Assembly: GCA_013695395.1 (NCBI GenBank)
Contig: JACDAP010000329.1
Span: 1-8,384, forward strand
Length of the DNA: 8,384 bases
Direction: 5' to 3'
Source: Solirubrobacterales bacterium
GTDB taxonomy: Bacteria > Actinomycetota > Thermoleophilia > Solirubrobacterales > Solirubrobacteraceae
The notes beneath the pieces are model-generated. The model did no database searches. It saw only the letters and a list, made by a program, of their open reading frames with translations, and was not told where the DNA came from. Of this stretch, positions 1-7,200 are shown one piece after another (the stretch's first letter is position 1; every line of letters begins with the position of its first letter). A program made the position numbers and the translations under genes.

Positions 1-1548
1 GTTGCCGGTCGCGCCGGGCGTTCCGTCGCCGAAGTCCCAGCGGGTCGGCTCGACGCTCGACCACGCGTCGGCGAACGTCGCGCTGAGCGCGACCGCCACC
101 CCCGTGCTCGCCGCCGGGGGGACCGACGCGGAGAGGAGCTTCGGCGCGCCCCCGTCGTAGGCCACGACGCCCGCGCGCCCGTCGGCCGGCGTCGTGTAGG
201 TCACCACGACGCTTCCGTCGTTGTCGGCCTTGGCGTCCCGGAGGTCCGCGCCGGCGGGCGGGGCAAGCAGGTCCCGGAAGCCGTCGAAGCTCGGTGAGTT
301 CGCACCCCAGCGGACCCCCTGGAGGATCGTGGTCGATGGGCCGCCCCCGGCGAACGTACCGGCGTAGGCGGCGAAGGCGTCGCTGCCGAGGAACGCGAGC
401 TGACCGGCAAGGGGACCCGTGTTCTTCGGAGAGGCAGCCGTCGGGGCCGTGAAACTCCCGCCAGGCGGGCGGCGCACGAGCCCGACGTAATCCTGCGAGG
501 AGTTCGCTCCCCCGTATTCGAAGAGGACGTGGCTCGTGCCTCCCGGACTCATCCCGACGGCCAGGGGAAAGCTCGAGGTGGCGGTCCCGTCGGCGATCAG
601 CTGGGAGGGGGCAGCGAAGCTACCGCTGGCCGAGCTGCGCTCCGCCGTCCACACCTGGGGCTCGGCACGGCTCCACTGCCACGCGATGATCGCGCGCCCG
701 TCGGGGCCGACCGCGAGGGACGGGGTAGACGCAATCCCGGTGTCGCTGCCCATCACGTTCTGGGTGGCACCAAGGACGCCGTTGGAGGCGTTGCGCAGGC
801 GCGCACGGATCGCGTACTTGTCGTCGGCCTTGTCCGCGGTCGCGGCGCCCGCGTAGCGCTCACGCCAGCCGACGGTGACGGTGTCGGCCGCGTCCACGGC
901 GATCCGGGCGAACTCGGCGTCGAGGCCGGAGGTGGAGAGCGACGTCGTCGACCAGCCTCCGCCGGGCGGGTGGACGGCGAGCCGCACCTGGCTCACGTGC
1001 TCTTGGAAGGGAGGGGGCACGTTGGTCAGCGGTTCGAAGCTCACGGCGGCGGTCCCGCCGGGGCCGATCACCGGCCGGCAGGGCTGGCTGGAGCCCTTCG
1101 CGACGTCTTCGCCGAGGAGCTCGGGGCTCTCCCAGGTCGACGAGCCGGCGGGCCGGTAGGTCGCCGTGTATCGCTGCTTCGCCGTGGCCAGGTCGGGCCC
1201 GACGAGGCGGACCACGCAGGCGGCGGCGGCACCGTTCGGGGCCACCGCGACCTCGGCGGTGACCGGGGCGTCGCCCGGCGTGGAGTCGAGGCCCAGCTGC
1301 TCGGTGTAGGCGCCGTCGAGCCCGCGGGTCGCGAGCCCGACGCGGGTGACCAGCGGGCTCAGGCTGATGAGGTCGACGTGTCCTGCGGTCTGCGTCCCGG
1401 TGCCGTCGAACCCGAGCGAGGCCGTGGCCCACGTCGCGGGCAGCGGTGTCGGCGGCGACCAGTCAGGGGCGGCCTGGGCCGTCGCGGTGCTCATCAGTCC
1501 GAGCAGGAGTGTCGCTGCCGACACGAGAGCCGAGCGCATGTGCGCCAT
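1..1548 (-). CDS. Secreted repeat (beta-propeller-like) protein with C-terminal PKD domain, partial
   Basis: This frame is open for 516 codons from an ATG at 1548 to the window edge, so the C-terminus is missing. It opens with a convincing signal peptide: a short Arg-containing n-region, a hydrophobic stretch around residues 7-23, and an AQA|AP cleavage site near residue 26. The mature part repeats a motif of the form AVxPxGxAxVxW near residues 99, 157, 215, 276, 328, 383 and 437 (for example LAVGPDGRAIIAW at 278-290). The spacing is 52-61 residues, as expected of about seven beta-propeller blades; a weaker unit may lie near 45. From about residue 468 a PKD fold begins, with its signature WDFGDG at 504-509. 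Such architectures are exported and often bind surfaces or carbohydrates; the ligand cannot be told here. The gene starts 40 nt after cysN on the same strand, so read-through is possible, but nothing links it to sulfur metabolism. No strong ribosome site is visible. A second ATG at 1539 is an alternative start. Confidence 0.82.
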   Translation of the reverse strand, partial: MAHMRSALVSAATLLLGLMSTATAQAAPDWSPPTPLPATWATASLGFDGTGTQTAGHVDLISLSPLVTRVGLATRGLDGAYTEQLGLDSTPGDAPVTAEVAVAPNGAAAACVVRLVGPDLATAKQRYTATYRPAGSSTWESPELLGEDVAKGSSQPCRPVIGPGGTAAVSFEPLTNVPPPFQEHVSQVRLAVHPPGGGWSTTSLSTSGLDAEFARIAVDAADTVTVGWRERYAGAATADKADDKYAIRARLRNASNGVLGATQNVMGSDTGIASTPSLAVGPDGRAIIAWQWSRAEPQVWTAERSSASGSFAAPSQLIADGTATSSFPLAVGMSPGGTSHVLFEYGGANSSQDYVGLVRRPPGGSFTAPTAASPKNTGPLAGQLAFLGSDAFAAYAGTFAGGGPSTTILQGVRWGANSPSFDGFRDLLAPPAGADLRDAKADNDGSVVVTYTTPADGRAGVVAYDGGAPKLLSASVPPAASTGVAVALSATFADAWSSVEPTRWDFGDGTPGATGN

Positions 1549-1588
1549 CTTGCCAGAAGGTGACCGGCAGGTCGAGGAAAGTCTCTCG

Positions 1589-2830
1589 TCAGGTGGGGGC
1601 CAGCACCATGCCCGCGCCGACGGTCTCGTTCGAGGCCTCGTCGACGAGGATGAACGAGCCGGTCGCGCGGTTGACGGCGTAGGGATCGACGGCCAGCTCG
1701 CGGGAGACGCGGAGCCTCACCCGTCCGATGTCGTTGAGCGCGAGCTCCGCCGGGCCAGGGAAGGCGGTGAGGTTCGCGACGTCGAGCCGGTCGGACACCT
1801 CGTCGACGATCGCACGCACGCTGCTGGTTGCCGCTTTCAGGGCGTACCGGCCACCGGCGCGCAGCGGGGCCTCGGCCATCCAGCAGACCTCAGCGGTGAG
1901 CTCGCGGGAGGCGAGCGGCGCGGGGCCGGCGGCCAGGAGGTCGCCGCGGGCGACGTCGATGTCGTCGGCCAGGCGGACGGTCACCGACTGCCCGGCGGGC
2001 GCGGCGACGATCTCCCCCTCGAAGGTGTCGATCGCGGCGACCGTCGTCGTGCGGCCGCCGGGGAGGACCTGCACGGCGTCGCCGACCCGGAGCACCCCGC
2101 CGGCGACCTGGCCGGCGTACCCGCGGTAGTCGGTGGCCTGGTCGCGGATCACGTACTGGACCGGGAAGCGCGCGCCCTCGAGCGCGATCTCCTCGTGGAC
2201 CTCGACGGCCTCCAGGTGCTCGAGCAGCGCGGGCCCGTCGTACCAGGAAAGGTTGGCACTCCGGTCGACGATGTTGTCACCGAGGAGCGCGCTCATCGGG
2301 ATCGCGACGACGTCCGGGACGCGAAGCTGCTCGGCGAGCGCGCCGAAGTCCGCGACGACCCGATCGTAGGTCGCCTGCTCCCAGTCGACGAGGTCCATCT
2401 TGTTGACCGCCAGGACGAGGTGGCGGATGCCGAGGAGGCTCGCGAGGAAGGCGTGGCGCCGCGTCTGCTCCACGACGCCGTGCCGCGCGTCGACGAGCAC
2501 GATCGCAAGGTCCGCCGTCGAGGCGCCCGTGACCATGTTGCGCGTGTACTGCACGTGGCCGGGCGTGTCGGCCAGGATGAACTTGCGCTTCGGCGTGGCG
2601 AAGTAGCGGTAGGCGACGTCGATCGTGATGCCCTGCTCGCGCTCGGCACGCAGGCCGTCGGTGAGCAGCGCGAGGTCGGGGACGTCCGAGCCGCGGCGCT
2701 TGGAGACCTCCTCGACGTGCTCCATCTGGTCGGCGAGGATCGCCTTGGCGTCGTAGAGCAGCCGCCCGATGAGGGTGGACTTCCCGTCGTCGACGGAGCC
2801 CGCGGTGGCGAGTCTCAGCAGGTCGGTCAT
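1589..2830 (-). CDS. cysN: Sulfate adenylyltransferase subunit 1 (GTPase subunit CysN)
   Basis: The 413-residue product is the regulatory GTPase of ATP sulfurylase. It couples GTP hydrolysis to sulfate + ATP -> APS + PPi, which CysD catalyses. All GTPase signatures are present: P-loop GSVDDGKST (11-19), switch I GITID (67-71), DTPGH (88-92), NKMD (143-146) and SAL (180-182). EF-Tu-like beta-barrel domains fill the rest, with the family segment RYALK near the C-terminal third. It ends about where stand-alone CysN proteins do, so no CysC (APS kinase) domain is fused, unlike the CysNC proteins of many actinobacteria. The ATG at 2830 is preceded by GGGAG nine bases upstream and gives the usual N-terminus reaching directly into the P-loop. 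It is the last gene of the sulfate operon, but 132 nt separate it from cysD where other junctions overlap. EF-Tu and other translational GTPases are excluded by the short N-terminus and the cysD context. Confidence 0.95.
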   Translation of the reverse strand: MTDLLRLATAGSVDDGKSTLIGRLLYDAKAILADQMEHVEEVSKRRGSDVPDLALLTDGLRAEREQGITIDVAYRYFATPKRKFILADTPGHVQYTRNMVTGASTADLAIVLVDARHGVVEQTRRHAFLASLLGIRHLVLAVNKMDLVDWEQATYDRVVADFGALAEQLRVPDVVAIPMSALLGDNIVDRSANLSWYDGPALLEHLEAVEVHEEIALEGARFPVQYVIRDQATDYRGYAGQVAGGVLRVGDAVQVLPGGRTTTVAAIDTFEGEIVAAPAGQSVTVRLADDIDVARGDLLAAGPAPLASRELTAEVCWMAEAPLRAGGRYALKAATSSVRAIVDEVSDRLDVANLTAFPGPAELALNDIGRVRLRVSRELAVDPYAVNRATGSFILVDEASNETVGAGMVLAPT

Positions 2831-2962
2831 GCGTCTGCGCTCCCGTCGAGATGTCGATTGTTCCCGCCATGCGGGAAGAAGCGACGATTCGACGCTGTGG
2901 CGGACCTACGCACCGCGGGCGGTGGCACACGGACGCCCGACCTTTCCGGTGGGCTTCGTCGC
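2831..2962 (-). promoter_or_regulatory. Structured 132-nt spacer between cysD and cysN
   Basis: This is the only non-overlapping junction between sir and cysN. On the minus strand it can fold into several stem-loops. A: GCCCACC paired with GGT(C)GGGC, one bulged C (2935-2954), just after the cysD stop. B: CGGGCG with CGCCCG (2916-2939). C: CACCGC with GCGGTG (2911-2924). D: TTCCCGC with GCGGGAA around a 3-nt loop (2861-2877), extendable to 2858-2880 through one mismatch. B uses bases of both A and C, so it excludes them. There is no U-tract, so a simple intrinsic terminator is unlikely. A regulatory role (mRNA processing, stability or attenuation) is inference; a remnant of a lost gene is also possible. 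Confidence 0.4.
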
Positions 2963-3880
2963 CTAGAAATAGCCGGCCACCTTCCGGTCCTCCATCGCGG
3001 CCTCGCTGACGCGGTCGTCCGCGCGGGTCTCCCCACGCTCGGTGATGCGGGTGGCGGCGATCTCGGTCACGACGCTCTCGAGATCCGGCGCGTCGGACTG
3101 GACGGCGCCCGTGCAGCTCATGTCGCCGACGGTCCGGTAGCGGACCCGCGTGGTGAACGGCTCCTCGCCCTCCATCAGCTCCATGTGGTCGGAGGTCGCG
3201 TAGAGCATCCCGTCCCGGGCGAAGACCTCACGCTCGTGCGAGAAGTAGATGTTCGGCACTTCCAACTGCTCCTCGGCGATGTACTGCCACACGTCGAGCT
3301 CGGTCCAGTTGGAGATCGGGAAGACGCGGACGTGCTCGCCCTTGCGCAGGCGCCCGTTGTAGAGGTTCCAGAGCTCGGGGCGCTGGCGCCGCGGATCCCA
3401 GGTGCCGAAGTCGTCGCGAAAGCTCATGATCCGCTCCTTCGCCCGGGCGCGCTCCTCGTCCCGGCGGGCCCCGCCGAACGCGGCGTCGAAGCCGTGCTCC
3501 TCGATCGCGTCGAGCAGCGTCGTGGTCTGCAGCTGGTTGCGCGAGGCGCGCGGACCGGTCTGCTCCTTCACGCGGCCGGTGTCGATCGACTCCTGGACGG
3601 AGGCGACGATCAGCCGCTCGCCGAGCTCGGCCACCCGGCGGTCGCGGTACTCGATGACCTCGGGGAAGTTGTGCCCGGTGTCGACGTGCATGAGCGGGAA
3701 GGGAAAGCGCGCGGGGCGGAACGCCTTCTCGGCCAGGCGCAACAGGACGATCGAGTCCTTGCCGCCGCTGAAGAGCAGCACCGGGTGCTCGAGCTCGGCG
3801 GCGACCTCGCGCATGACGTGGATCGCCTCGGATTCGAGGGCCTGCAGGTGGGTGAGGGTGCGAACCGACGTGCCGCTCAT
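2963..3880 (-). CDS. cysD: Sulfate adenylyltransferase subunit 2 (catalytic subunit CysD)
   Basis: The 305-residue product is the catalytic subunit of heterodimeric ATP sulfurylase, making APS from sulfate and ATP together with CysN in the cytoplasm. It belongs to the PP-loop ATP pyrophosphatase family: the loop SGGKDS is at 38-43, followed by HVDTGHNFPEVIEYRD (65-80), FGGARRDEE (135-143) and FPISNWTELDVWQYI (187-201), all typical of CysD. The C-terminus VAGYF matches the conserved GYF end, and the length is normal for the family. The ATG at 3880 overlaps the TauE/SafE stop codon as ATGA (4 nt), implying translational coupling. A GGAGG at 3891-3895 lies about 10 nt upstream, rather far for an optimal site. 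A PAPS/APS reductase is excluded because the CC...CxxC and ECGLH motifs are absent and the GYF tail is present. Confidence 0.96.
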   Translation of the reverse strand: MSGTSVRTLTHLQALESEAIHVMREVAAELEHPVLLFSGGKDSIVLLRLAEKAFRPARFPFPLMHVDTGHNFPEVIEYRDRRVAELGERLIVASVQESIDTGRVKEQTGPRASRNQLQTTTLLDAIEEHGFDAAFGGARRDEERARAKERIMSFRDDFGTWDPRRQRPELWNLYNGRLRKGEHVRVFPISNWTELDVWQYIAEEQLEVPNIYFSHEREVFARDGMLYATSDHMELMEGEEPFTTRVRYRTVGDMSCTGAVQSDAPDLESVVTEIAATRITERGETRADDRVSEAAMEDRKVAGYF

Positions 3881-4764
3881 GCGGGGATGGCCTCCGGCGG
3901 GGTGACCTCAGCGAGCGTCGGCGGCGGCGCCGGGCGCAGGCGGTGGAGGGCGAAGAACAGCGCGCCGAGGGCCAGCGGCGGGCCGACGATCCCGACGGCC
4001 GGAAGTGTGAGCCCGGCCTTGGTGGCGATGCCGAGCGCGGCGGCGAGCAGGACGCAGGCCAGCAGCGGGCGCAGGCCGGCCGCGGGGACGCGGGTCAGCA
4101 TGGAGGTGCCGATCCAGACGCCGGGGATCGAGCCGATGAGGATCGTCGCGGTCAGGAGATAGTCGATGTTGCCCACGACGCCATGGGCGATGCTCGCGGT
4201 CCACAGCAGGATCGCGGCGTGGAAGACGTCCGTGCCGACCACGCGGTGCGGCGTGAGGCGGTAGAGCAGGATGAGGATCGGCCCGATCAGCGCGCCCGAG
4301 CCGACGGAGGTCATGCCGACCATCGCGCCGAGCACGACGCCGATCGCCACGGCGCTCGTTCGGTGGCGGCGGTGCATGTCGACGGACTCGGTCTCCTTCG
4401 GCGCGCGGATGAAGGCGCGCCCGAGGATGGCCAGGGCGGCGATCGAGAGCGCGACGGCGACGATGATCAGCAGCGCCTCGACGTCGATCCGGGTGGAGAG
4501 CGCGACGCCCGCGACCGAGCCGGGCACTGAGCCGAACGCCATCCACTTCGAGATGCCGAGGTCGACGGTCCCCTGGCGCAGGTGGCGCCAGCCACCGACC
4601 GTCTTCGTGATCGCCCCGTAGGCGAGGTCGGTGCCGATGGCGACCGCGGGCGAGACGCCGCCGACGAGGATCAGCAGCGGCGTCATGAGCGAGCCGCCGC
4701 CGATGCCGGTGAGGCCGACGAGGACGCCGACGCCGAGGCCGAAGACGATGTAGATGGGATCCAT
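3877..4764 (-). CDS. TauE/SafE family membrane protein, probable sulfate or sulfite transporter
   Basis: The 295-residue product is a polytopic membrane protein of the TauE/SafE (formerly DUF81) family. Its two halves are visibly duplicated: LTGIGGGSLMTPLLIL (18-33) followed by VAIGTDLAYGA matches MTSVGSGALIGPILILL (151-167) followed by VVGTDVFHAA. Hydrophobic segments lie roughly at 3-24, 75-90, 95-115, 137-170, 202-221, 231-250 and 255-273, with a charged loop at about 118-136. The C-terminal tail is Pro-rich. The ATG at 4764 shares its A with the cysH stop (TGATG), and the stop overlaps the cysD start, so it sits inside the operon and is probably translated by coupling; no good Shine-Dalgarno is visible. 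In Corynebacterium glutamicum a TauE/SafE-like protein of the cys cluster (CysZ) is implicated in sulfate uptake, which makes sulfate import the leading idea. Sulfite export is an alternative. The frame stays open upstream to 4980, but that part is arginine-rich antisense-type sequence inside cysH. Confidence 0.88.
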   Translation of the reverse strand: MDPIYIVFGLGVGVLVGLTGIGGGSLMTPLLILVGGVSPAVAIGTDLAYGAITKTVGGWRHLRQGTVDLGISKWMAFGSVPGSVAGVALSTRIDVEALLIIVAVALSIAALAILGRAFIRAPKETESVDMHRRHRTSAVAIGVVLGAMVGMTSVGSGALIGPILILLYRLTPHRVVGTDVFHAAILLWTASIAHGVVGNIDYLLTATILIGSIPGVWIGTSMLTRVPAAGLRPLLACVLLAAALGIATKAGLTLPAVGIVGPPLALGALFFALHRLRPAPPPTLAEVTPPEAIPA

Positions 4765-5372
4765 CAGACGTGCAGTCCGCACTCGGTCTTGGCGGTGCCG
4801 GCCCAGCGGCCTTCGCGCCCGGCACCGGGCTGAGTGCAGGTGGCGCAGCCGATCGACTCGTAGTCGCGGTCGTGCAGCACGTTGTAGGGCAGCTCGCGCT
4901 CGTGGATCCGCGCCCAGAGGTCCTTCTCGGTCCACTCGGCGAGCGGGTTGTACTTCCACATCGAGCGCTTCTGGTCCCACTCGACGAGCGTCGTTCCCGC
5001 GCGGGTGGGACCCTGCTCACGGCGGACGCCGGTGATCCAGCCCTCGCTGCCGGCCAGCGCCCGCTCAAGCGCGGCGACCTTTGGCGGCGGATCGCCGAGC
5101 GAGCAGCAGTGCTCGGCGGGGCCGGTGTAGGGCCGTTCGTGGTCGGCGGCGTCCTCGACCTCGACCTGCACGCCGAAGCGCTCCTCGAACGCGCGCCAGG
5201 TGGCGAGGGTCTCGGGGAAGAGCACGCCGGTGTCGATCGTGACCACGCGCGTGTGGGGTGCGAGGGGCAGCAGCGCGTCAAGGATCACCGACTCCTCCTT
5301 CTGGAAGGAGCAGAGGAACGTGAGCCGCTCGTGGGCCGCCGCCTTCTGCAGGGTCTCCTCTAGACCGCGCAT
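4764..5372 (-). CDS. cysH: Assimilatory APS reductase (phosphoadenylyl/adenylyl-sulfate reductase family)
   Basis: The 202-residue product belongs to the PAPS/APS reductase branch of the PP-loop superfamily. It reduces activated sulfate to sulfite in the cytoplasm using thioredoxin or a similar thiol donor. The substrate-binding loop is SFQKEESV (22-29), followed by TIDTGVLFPETL (45-56). The catalytic motif ECGLH is at 197-201 near the C-terminus, with Cys198 the expected nucleophile. Cys89-Cys90 and Cys176-x2-Cys179 form the CC...CxxC set that ligates a [4Fe-4S] cluster and marks APS-using enzymes, as opposed to cluster-free PAPS reductases such as E. coli CysH. The absence of cysC nearby agrees with APS as substrate. 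The protein is somewhat short, lacking most of the usual N-terminal helix region. The ATG at 5372 lies inside the last codons of the upstream reductase (13-nt overlap), with GAAGG a few bases upstream. No later ATG would keep the loop. Confidence 0.94.
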   Translation of the reverse strand: MRGLEETLQKAAAHERLTFLCSFQKEESVILDALLPLAPHTRVVTIDTGVLFPETLATWRAFEERFGVQVEVEDAADHERPYTGPAEHCCSLGDPPPKVAALERALAGSEGWITGVRREQGPTRAGTTLVEWDQKRSMWKYNPLAEWTEKDLWARIHERELPYNVLHDRDYESIGCATCTQPGAGREGRWAGTAKTECGLHV

Positions 5373-7177
5373 TCGCCTTCGCCCCGCACGACCTGGAAGG
5401 GGACCTTCTTCGTCCAGTCGATGAACTGGTCCATGGTCTGCAGGCCGAACTCGGCGGGCATCGCGAGCGGGCGGACCTCGTCCTCGAAGCGCTTGCCGGT
5501 GACGCGCTCCGCGAAGGCGTTGAAGACTTCGCCCTCCTCACGCTCGGCCTCGTACATGCGGATCCAGCGCTCCACGGCCTCGGGGACGCGCTTGGCGGGC
5601 AGGCGCACCTTCAGACGGGTGCCGTAGATGATCTCGCCGCCCTCGTAGTTGCCGCCGATGTGGGCGACGTAGGCGGGGATCGTGTGCTCGCCGGCCTTGA
5701 TCGAGGCGCCGTAGAAGCCGATGTTCGCGATGTGGTGCTGCGAGCAGCCGTTCGGGCAGCCGCTCATCTTGATGTGGATCCGCTTGGTCAGCTCGTCCTG
5801 GATGTCCATCGCCTCGACGCGCTCGGAGACCGCGCGGTTGAGGCCCATGCTCGAGGTGATCCCGAGCTTGCAGGAGTCGGTCCCGGGGCAGGAGACGACG
5901 TCATTGATCTCGTCGACCCCGTGATCACCGAGGCCGAGCTTCTTCAGCTCGCTCCAGACCTCGTAGGCGGCCTCCTCGCGCACCCAGCGCAGCAGGAAGT
6001 TCTGGTGGACGGTCGTGCGGGTCCATCCGCCGGAGTACGTCCGGGAGATCGCGGCGAGGCCGCGGAGCTGCTCGGGGCTGAGGTCGCCGCGGATGACCTT
6101 GGCCTCGACGGAGACGAAGCCCTCCTGCCGCTGCGGGCGCACGTTGCTCTTGGCGAACCGCTCGAACTCGGAGCGGTCGCCGTTCGGGCTCGCCGTGGTG
6201 GCCGGGCGCGCGGGAGCAGCGGCCTCCTCGTCGATGTCCATGCGCAGGCCCTCGACGTCGAAGTGGCGCTCGGTGACCCAGTCACCCTTGCGCTCCTCGT
6301 CCACGAGCTTGCGGAACTCGTCCATCCCGATCTTGTCGACGAGCACCTTGATGCGGGCCCGGGCGCGGTTCACGCGCAGGAAGTCGGTGCGGTCGAAGAT
6401 GCGGAAGACCGCCTCGGCCACCTCGAGGTACTCACCGTCGTCGAGGCCGACGAAGTCGTAGAGCGTGGGCGCGACGCGGGGCATGATGCTCGTCCCGCCG
6501 CCGACGCGGACCTCGACGCCGCGCTTGCCGTCCTTCTCGGTCGCGATGAACGCGATGTCGTGGATGCCGGTGAGCGAGCGATCGACGCCGGGGGAGCCGT
6601 CGAAGGCCGTCTTGATCTTGCGCGGCATCAGCTGCGTCGTGGGGTGGCGCACGAAGTAGCGCACGTAGGCGCCGGCGTAGGGGGTGAGGTCGAAGAGCTC
6701 GTCGGCCGCGATGCCCGCGAACGGGTCGCCGGTGACGTTGCGGACCGTGTTGCCGCAGCCCTCACGGCTCGAGAGGCCGGAGTCGGAGACCTGCCGGATG
6801 AGCGCCGCCATGTCCATCAGCGGGATGTGGTGGATCTGGATGTTCTGGCGCGTCGTGATGTGGGCCTTGTTCAGCGGCGCGTACTGCTCGGTGACGTCGG
6901 CGAACATCTCGAGCTGCTCCGGCGTGACCCCGCCCATCGGCAGCTTGATGCGGCACATCTGGACGTCGGCCTGGCGCTGGCCGTAGACACCCTGCTTCAG
7001 GCGGAAACCGATGAACTCGTTCTCCGGCGTGTCCCCGTCGAGGAACTTGCGTGCCTCGGTGTCGAAGTCGTCGAACTCCTGGGCGATGATCGGGATGACG
7101 TGGCCGGGGATCTCGTGGATCTCAGGGCTTTCCAGCGAGCCGCGGCCGCTGGTCTTCGTCGTCGAGGAAGGCTCCAT
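5360..7177 (-). CDS. sir: Ferredoxin-type nitrite/sulfite reductase (siroheme, [4Fe-4S]), assigned as assimilatory sulfite reductase
   Basis: The 605-residue product has the two-fold repeated architecture of siroheme reductases: a ferredoxin-like half-domain (about 55-130), the first catalytic domain (about 140-300), a second half-domain (about 350-415) and the second catalytic domain (about 425-560). The siroheme/[4Fe-4S] ligands are Cys430, Cys436 (CPGTDSCKLG), Cys474 and Cys478 (SGCPNGCSQHH). HITTRQNIQIH (106-116), GNTVRNVTGDP (142-152) and RKIKTAF (186-192) supply the usual basic residues around siroheme and substrate. The family uses reduced ferredoxin for six-electron reduction of sulfite to sulfide or nitrite to ammonia. 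Sequence alone does not decide, but cysH, cysD and cysN directly downstream favour sulfite. An Ala/Pro/Thr-rich stretch at about 317-332 looks like an inserted flexible linker. It is the first gene of the operon, with a probable leaderless start at 7177; the next in-frame Met is deep inside the first domain. Confidence 0.93.
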   Translation of the reverse strand: MEPSSTTKTSGRGSLESPEIHEIPGHVIPIIAQEFDDFDTEARKFLDGDTPENEFIGFRLKQGVYGQRQADVQMCRIKLPMGGVTPEQLEMFADVTEQYAPLNKAHITTRQNIQIHHIPLMDMAALIRQVSDSGLSSREGCGNTVRNVTGDPFAGIAADELFDLTPYAGAYVRYFVRHPTTQLMPRKIKTAFDGSPGVDRSLTGIHDIAFIATEKDGKRGVEVRVGGGTSIMPRVAPTLYDFVGLDDGEYLEVAEAVFRIFDRTDFLRVNRARARIKVLVDKIGMDEFRKLVDEERKGDWVTERHFDVEGLRMDIDEEAAAPARPATTASPNGDRSEFERFAKSNVRPQRQEGFVSVEAKVIRGDLSPEQLRGLAAISRTYSGGWTRTTVHQNFLLRWVREEAAYEVWSELKKLGLGDHGVDEINDVVSCPGTDSCKLGITSSMGLNRAVSERVEAMDIQDELTKRIHIKMSGCPNGCSQHHIANIGFYGASIKAGEHTIPAYVAHIGGNYEGGEIIYGTRLKVRLPAKRVPEAVERWIRMYEAEREEGEVFNAFAERVTGKRFEDEVRPLAMPAEFGLQTMDQFIDWTKKVPFQVVRGEGECAV

Positions 7178-7183
7178 CGTGGG

Positions 7184-7189
7184 AATGTA
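7184..7189 (-). promoter_or_regulatory. Probable -10 element of a leaderless promoter for the sulfate-assimilation operon
   Basis: On the minus strand TACATT fits the TANNNT -10 consensus and ends exactly 6 nt before the reductase ATG at 7177. That places transcription initiation at or next to the A of the start codon. No Shine-Dalgarno-like purine run precedes the ATG, as expected for leaderless mRNAs, which are common in actinobacteria. At a 17-nt spacing the -35 position reads GTCGGT, a poor match, so an activator may be needed. Inferred from sequence only. Confidence 0.5.
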
Positions 7190-7200
7190 GCGAATCCCGA

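Noticed and set aside
529..1563. Plus-strand open frame of 344 codons opposite the secreted protein gene
   Set aside because: It is an Arg/Gly-rich shadow; the opposite strand encodes a signal peptide, regular repeats and a PKD motif.
2905..2960. Functional tRNA gene
   Set aside because: No complete cloverleaf can be drawn, the T-loop lacks TTCGA, and no acceptor stem closes. Only a decayed fragment is conceivable.
2827..3036. Small 69-codon minus-strand frame across the cysD-cysN spacer
   Set aside because: It overlaps the 3' end of cysD in another frame, has no domain, and its composition looks non-coding. I treat the spacer as structured non-coding DNA.
1346..4162. Very long plus-strand open frame (938 codons) antisense to cysN and cysD
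   Set aside because: It runs opposite clearly conserved genes, is rich in Arg, Gly, Asp and Val, and has no recognisable domain. Long antisense frames are expected in very GC-rich DNA.
4765..4980. N-terminal extension of the TauE/SafE frame upstream of 4764
   Set aside because: The extension lies inside cysH, is Arg-rich without hydrophobic segments, and the ATG at 4764 gives a normal family start coupled to the cysH stop.
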